Below, in pieces: positions 60,915 to 64,000 of a stretch of DNA of 64,000 nucleotides; position 1 is the first letter of the stretch, and each line of letters starts with the position of its first letter. The stretch comes from Demequina mangrovi (GTDB lineage: Bacteria > Actinomycetota > Actinomycetes > Actinomycetales > Demequinaceae). A model generated the notes under the pieces. That model saw nothing but the letters and a program-made list of their open reading frames with translations. It was not told the DNA's origin and did no database searches. The position numbers and the translations under genes are program-made. The stretch lies in the NCBI RefSeq assembly GCF_000759715.1, contig NZ_BBLU01000006.1, positions 124,001 through 188,000 on the forward strand, written 5' to 3'.

Positions 60915-62183
60915 ATGACGTTCTCCATCGCTCGGCTCGACGCGGCGCTCGAAGCGCTGCGTGGATTCGACGGCCGGGAGCTCGCGGATCTGAGCCCCGA
61001 GGAGTACCGCGCCTTCGCGGAGGCGACCTCCGCGCTCTACCGCCACGCGGGCGTCGCCGCCTCGGCCTCGGGGGCGGAGGGCTTGCGCCGGGCGAGCGCC
61101 TCGGGTGCACCGACGCCGTCTCAGACCGCGGTTCATCGCCGCGAGGTGGCACGGAGTCTCGGTGTCGACGAGCGCGGGGCGCAGCAGCTCATCTCCGCCG
61201 GCGCCTCCTCGCGTGAGACGCGGTACGCGCACGTCGACCGTGCGTTCCGCGACGGGCGCATCGGAGCCGCCTCCGTCGAGATCCTCGCGCGGACCCTCGA
61301 CTCTCTTCCCGATCGTCCGGCCGATCGCGAGGAGCGGCTGGTGGCCAAGGCCGCGCGACTCTCCGTGCGCGAGCTCCGCCGCGCGTGCGAGCAGGCGGTG
61401 GCGCTCGTCGACCGCGAGGCGTTGGAGGCCAAGGAGCGGCGCCATCGGGAGAACCGCGAGCTCGTGGTCGGGCGTGACGCCGACGGCATGGTGACCTTGC
61501 GTGCCCGGCTCGACGCCGCTTCGGCCGCGCCGATCGTGGCCTGGCTCGACGCTCAGGTGCGGGATGCCTTCCAGCGGCGCCGCGACGACGCGGTGGTCGA
61601 GGCTTCGGATAGGCGCACCGCACCGCAGGTGCGTGTCGACGCGTTGGTCGCGCTCGCCCAGCATGGACTGGGATGCGAGGAGCCCGGCGCCGGCGTGCGT
61701 ACCGAGGTGGTGGTGCGCCTCGACCCCGAGGGACTCGAGAGCGGCGTCGGGCTCGGGAGCTGCGACTCGCTCGACGGTCCGGTGAGCGCCGGCACGATGA
61801 GAATGATGGCCGTGGACGCGAGCATCGTGCCTGCGGTGATCGGTGGCGCGAGCGTCCCCCTCGACTGGGGGCGAGCGAAGCGGCTCTTCAGCCGTGCCCA
61901 ACGGCGGGCGCTGGTGGAGCGGGACGGCGGGTGCGCATGGTGCCTGGCCCCGCCCTCGTGGTGTGTCGTGCATCACGTGAGGTATTGGCGGGAAGGAGGC
62001 GGGACGGACCTGGACAACGGTGTGCTCCTCTGCACGGGATGTCACGTGCAGCTGCACGCCTCGGAGTGGGAGCTCGAGATGAGGGCCGGCTATCCGTGGC
62101 TCATCCCTCCCGCATCGGTGGACCCGGCGCGCACCCCGATCCCGGGCGGCGTCAGGCGCCTCGATCCGAGGTGCGCGGCATGA
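60915..62183 (+). CDS. DUF222 / HNH endonuclease domain protein, second copy
   Basis: 422 residues: DUF222 helical domain (about 10-320) and C-terminal HNH (CAWC, SWCVVHHVRYW, NGVLLCTGCHVQLH). The protein is clearly related to the gene at 7792-9159 but diverged. In the HNH motif the residue before the His pair is Val rather than Asp-Ala, and the distal RIH is QLH. Whether nuclease activity is retained is uncertain. Confidence 0.9.
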   Translation: MTFSIARLDAALEALRGFDGRELADLSPEEYRAFAEATSALYRHAGVAASASGAEGLRRASASGAPTPSQTAVHRREVARSLGVDERGAQQLISAGASSRETRYAHVDRAFRDGRIGAASVEILARTLDSLPDRPADREERLVAKAARLSVRELRRACEQAVALVDREALEAKERRHRENRELVVGRDADGMVTLRARLDAASAAPIVAWLDAQVRDAFQRRRDDAVVEASDRRTAPQVRVDALVALAQHGLGCEEPGAGVRTEVVVRLDPEGLESGVGLGSCDSLDGPVSAGTMRMMAVDASIVPAVIGGASVPLDWGRAKRLFSRAQRRALVERDGGCAWCLAPPSWCVVHHVRYWREGGGTDLDNGVLLCTGCHVQLHASEWELEMRAGYPWLIPPASVDPARTPIPGGVRRLDPRCAA

Positions 62184-62267
62184 CCCGGGGGAGAGCCCTG
62201 CCCTCGGTCCGCGGACGGGTGGTGGTGTCAGCGGCGGCGGCGGCGGTCACGGAGGCGGCGATGCCCC

Positions 62268-62495
62268 TCACCCGATCCCGCCCACGAACATGCTCGCGAT
62301 CCCCACCACGCCGAGCACCACCCCGACGAACGCGAACGCGCGCGTGGGCGCGTGCCGGCGGTTGAGCGCATAGCCGCCGAGCGCGAGAAGCACGGCGACG
62401 AACGCGAGCACCGGCACCGTGAGACCCACCATCCCGAGCACGGTCGAGGCGATCGCGAGAGGGAACGCGACCTCGGGATCGTCGTGGTCAGCCAT
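62268..62495 (-). CDS. Small two-helix membrane protein
   Basis: 75 residues with two hydrophobic segments (about 9-42 and 52-74) separated by a short basic loop (NRRHAPTR), similar in style to DUF4190-type proteins. No good ribosome-binding site is visible before the ATG at 62495, so the start is uncertain. It lies 20 nt after the stop of the upstream epimerase-like gene and may be co-transcribed. Confidence 0.6.
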   Translation of the reverse strand: MADHDDPEVAFPLAIASTVLGMVGLTVPVLAFVAVLLALGGYALNRRHAPTRAFAFVGVVLGVVGIASMFVGGIG

Positions 62496-62515
62496 CGGGT
62501 GGGTTGCCGCCGGGC

Positions 62516-63583
62516 TCAGCCGTCGGCCGGAGGAACCTCGGCGATGACCCGCGCGAGAGCGTCGAGGTAGATGCCTGCCACCGCGTCGAGCATGCGGTTG
62601 GCGCGGTCGTCGACGGTCTGGCGCGCCGCGTCCGCCTCGAACCACGCGATGGCCTCCGCCATCCCGACGTCGAACGGGATCCGCGCCTCCCACCCGGGGA
62701 CCAGCCGCTTGATCTTGGAGGTGTCGTAGACCGCGGCGTGCATCTTGTCGCCGTAGATCCCGCCCGCCGAGGCCGGGCTCGCCGCCACCAGCGCGTCGGA
62801 GGGCACATGGACCGCGAGCTCCGCGAAGCGGGAGGCGTCGAGGCCTGCGGCCCGAGCGATCGTCGCGTGGATGCCCTCCCAGGTGAGCGCCTCGTCGGAG
62901 GTGACGTGGACCGCCTCGCCCAGGGCGGCCGAGTTGCCCAGCAGGCCCAGCATGGCCGCCGCCACGTCGCGCGCGTGAGTGAGCGTCCACAGCGACGTGC
63001 CGTCGCCCGGGATCGGGATCGGGGCGCCCCGGCGCATCCGGTCGACCAGCGTCCACGGATGGGAGGAGTTTCCTGTGTAACCCGGAATCTTCGACGGTCC
63101 GTAGGTGTGGGCGGGCCGCACGACGGTCCATGCCAGACCCGCCTCGGGTGCCCGTGCCCGCAGCACGGCCTCGCACTCCGCCTTGAGACGTGCGTACTCC
63201 CAGAACGGGTTCTCCTGCGCGGTGTCCTCGGTCAGCGGATGGAGCCGGTCGAAGGACCGGTACGAGGCGGACGTGGCCACCAGCACGTACTGGTCCGTGA
63301 GCGGTGCGAAGGTCTCGACGTCCGCGGCGACGTGCTCGGGGGTGAAGGCGATGAACTGGACCACCGCGTCGAAGCGCTCCCGACGCAGCCGGGCGCCGTG
63401 CAGCACCGACCGCAGCGCCTCGGCGTCGGTGGCGTCCGCGTGGATCACATGCGCACCCGGCGGCGGTGTCGCCGCCTCGGATCGGCCGCGGTTGACGAGC
63501 GTGAGCTCGTGGCCTGCGGCGCTCGCCAGACCGGCGAGCTCGGACGAGATGAGGCCGGTGCCTCCGACGATGAGGATGCGCAT
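62516..63583 (-). CDS. NAD-dependent epimerase/dehydratase-like protein
   Basis: 355 residues of the extended SDR group. The cofactor motif is GGTGLISSELAGLA. The active-site Tyr-X3-Lys would correspond to EYARLKAECE, and VVRPAHTYGP is the typical post-active-site segment. The ATG lies 6 nt after TAGGCT on the minus strand, a leaderless arrangement. Probably modifies a nucleotide sugar or related metabolite; the substrate is unknown. Confidence 0.9.
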   Translation of the reverse strand: MRILIVGGTGLISSELAGLASAAGHELTLVNRGRSEAATPPPGAHVIHADATDAEALRSVLHGARLRRERFDAVVQFIAFTPEHVAADVETFAPLTDQYVLVATSASYRSFDRLHPLTEDTAQENPFWEYARLKAECEAVLRARAPEAGLAWTVVRPAHTYGPSKIPGYTGNSSHPWTLVDRMRRGAPIPIPGDGTSLWTLTHARDVAAAMLGLLGNSAALGEAVHVTSDEALTWEGIHATIARAAGLDASRFAELAVHVPSDALVAASPASAGGIYGDKMHAAVYDTSKIKRLVPGWEARIPFDVGMAEAIAWFEADAARQTVDDRANRMLDAVAGIYLDALARVIAEVPPADG

Positions 63584-63695
63584 GCGACGAGCCTAGGACG
63601 GTCCGTAGGAATCCGTCAGCAGCTTCATCCGGTATGTGGGTTATCGCTGATTTGCAGGACTGTCGCGGCCCTGCCGGTCGCGGTAGCGTGGCGGC

Positions 63696-64000
63696 ATGGT
63701 CGAGGACCTGGTGCCGAATCTGAGGGCGGCGCTGGCCGGGATCCTTCCCCAGGGGTGGCGCGACTCCGCGCCCTGGGGATACCCGGGCCAGAGCGAGCTC
63801 GCGCTCATCACAGGAGTGTTCGCCGCGCAACTGCATGCGCAGGCGGTGGCCGACGTGGCCGACAGCGTCATGCGCCGGCGTCCCGGCAGCCTCCTCGACG
63901 ACCTCGCGGATCTCGAGGCCGTCGACCCCGTCGACCTGCGCCGCATCATCGGCGAGCGCTGGGGCGACTCGACCGTGCTCGGCGTGCCGCGCCGACGCGC
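63696..64000 (+). CDS. Unrecognised protein, truncated by window end
   Basis: The first 101 codons of a gene that runs out of the window. TAGCGT lies 6 nt before the ATG, a leaderless arrangement. The sequence (GWRDSAPWGYPGQSELALIT, then a helical region LLDDLADLEAVDPVDLRRIIGERWG) resembles a poorly characterised actinobacterial family, but I cannot assign a function. Confidence 0.65.
   Translation, partial: MVEDLVPNLRAALAGILPQGWRDSAPWGYPGQSELALITGVFAAQLHAQAVADVADSVMRRRPGSLLDDLADLEAVDPVDLRRIIGERWGDSTVLGVPRRR

Noticed and set aside
7792-62183. DUF222/HNH genes as insertion sequences
   Set aside because: No terminal inverted repeats, target-site duplications or transposase motifs; they look like dispersed family genes.

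Overview
The window is GC-rich, densely packed DNA from a high-GC Gram-positive bacterium, most likely an actinobacterium of the order Micrococcales (Demequina- or Cellulomonas-like; genus not proven). Supporting signs are the codon usage, DUF2510-like and DUF6318-like proteins, 13E12-type DUF222/HNH genes, an actinobacterial SOS box, and at least ten genes whose start codon lies 6-7 nt after a TANNNT -10 box, as expected for leaderless mRNAs.

Layout. 1-3046: two membrane diguanylate cyclases around a small membrane protein. 3074-7529: a leader peptide and hairpin, then pheS-pheT and a coupled membrane-anchored protein. 7698-9159: a DUF222/HNH gene. 9318-11092: a two-component methionine/alanine importer of the MetPS type. 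11215-13938: secreted proteins and a transglutaminase-like protein. 14029-16490: two CNNM/CBS proteins. 16642-19418: a polar amino-acid ABC importer behind a 10-bp-phased ATGCAT array. 19502-27870: small enzymes, kinases and membrane proteins. 27881-34311: a cation P-type ATPase and a copper module (CopB-type ATPase with a MerR-type promoter, CopC-CopD fusion). 34390-38407: a VOC protein, a PEPCK-like DUF4914 protein and a large membrane protein.

38521-48333: a LexA-controlled radical SAM gene (Rv2578c / spore-photoproduct-lyase-like) is cut in two by an 8.73-kb integrated element (38739-47468). The cut lies inside the codons of its CX3CX2C iron-sulfur motif. The element has a large serine integrase, a small membrane cargo protein, a candidate TerS, a P22-like major capsid protein, a candidate scaffold, a candidate head connector, several unrecognised small proteins, and three copies of a 45-bp two-block repeat. 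It has no recognisable portal, large terminase, tail or lysis genes. It therefore resembles the small capsid-bearing prophage-like elements phiRv1/phiRv2 of Mycobacterium tuberculosis or a phage satellite. The interrupted gene's SOS promoter points straight into the integrase, 65 bp past the truncated reading frame, so host DNA damage could drive excision and restore the host gene. This is the most interesting hypothesis in the window.

48581-64000: a TetR regulator with two operators in front of two family-3 glycoside hydrolases (one circularly permuted and membrane-anchored) and a membrane-anchored esterase; an SDR-zwf-gnd pentose-phosphate operon; a macro-domain protein; a second DUF222/HNH gene; an epimerase-like protein; and a gene truncated by the window end.

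Across the chromosomal part a 9-mer, GGACGATGC or its complement, occurs at least 39 times. It is absent from the integrated element, and some copies sit directly upstream of -10 boxes.
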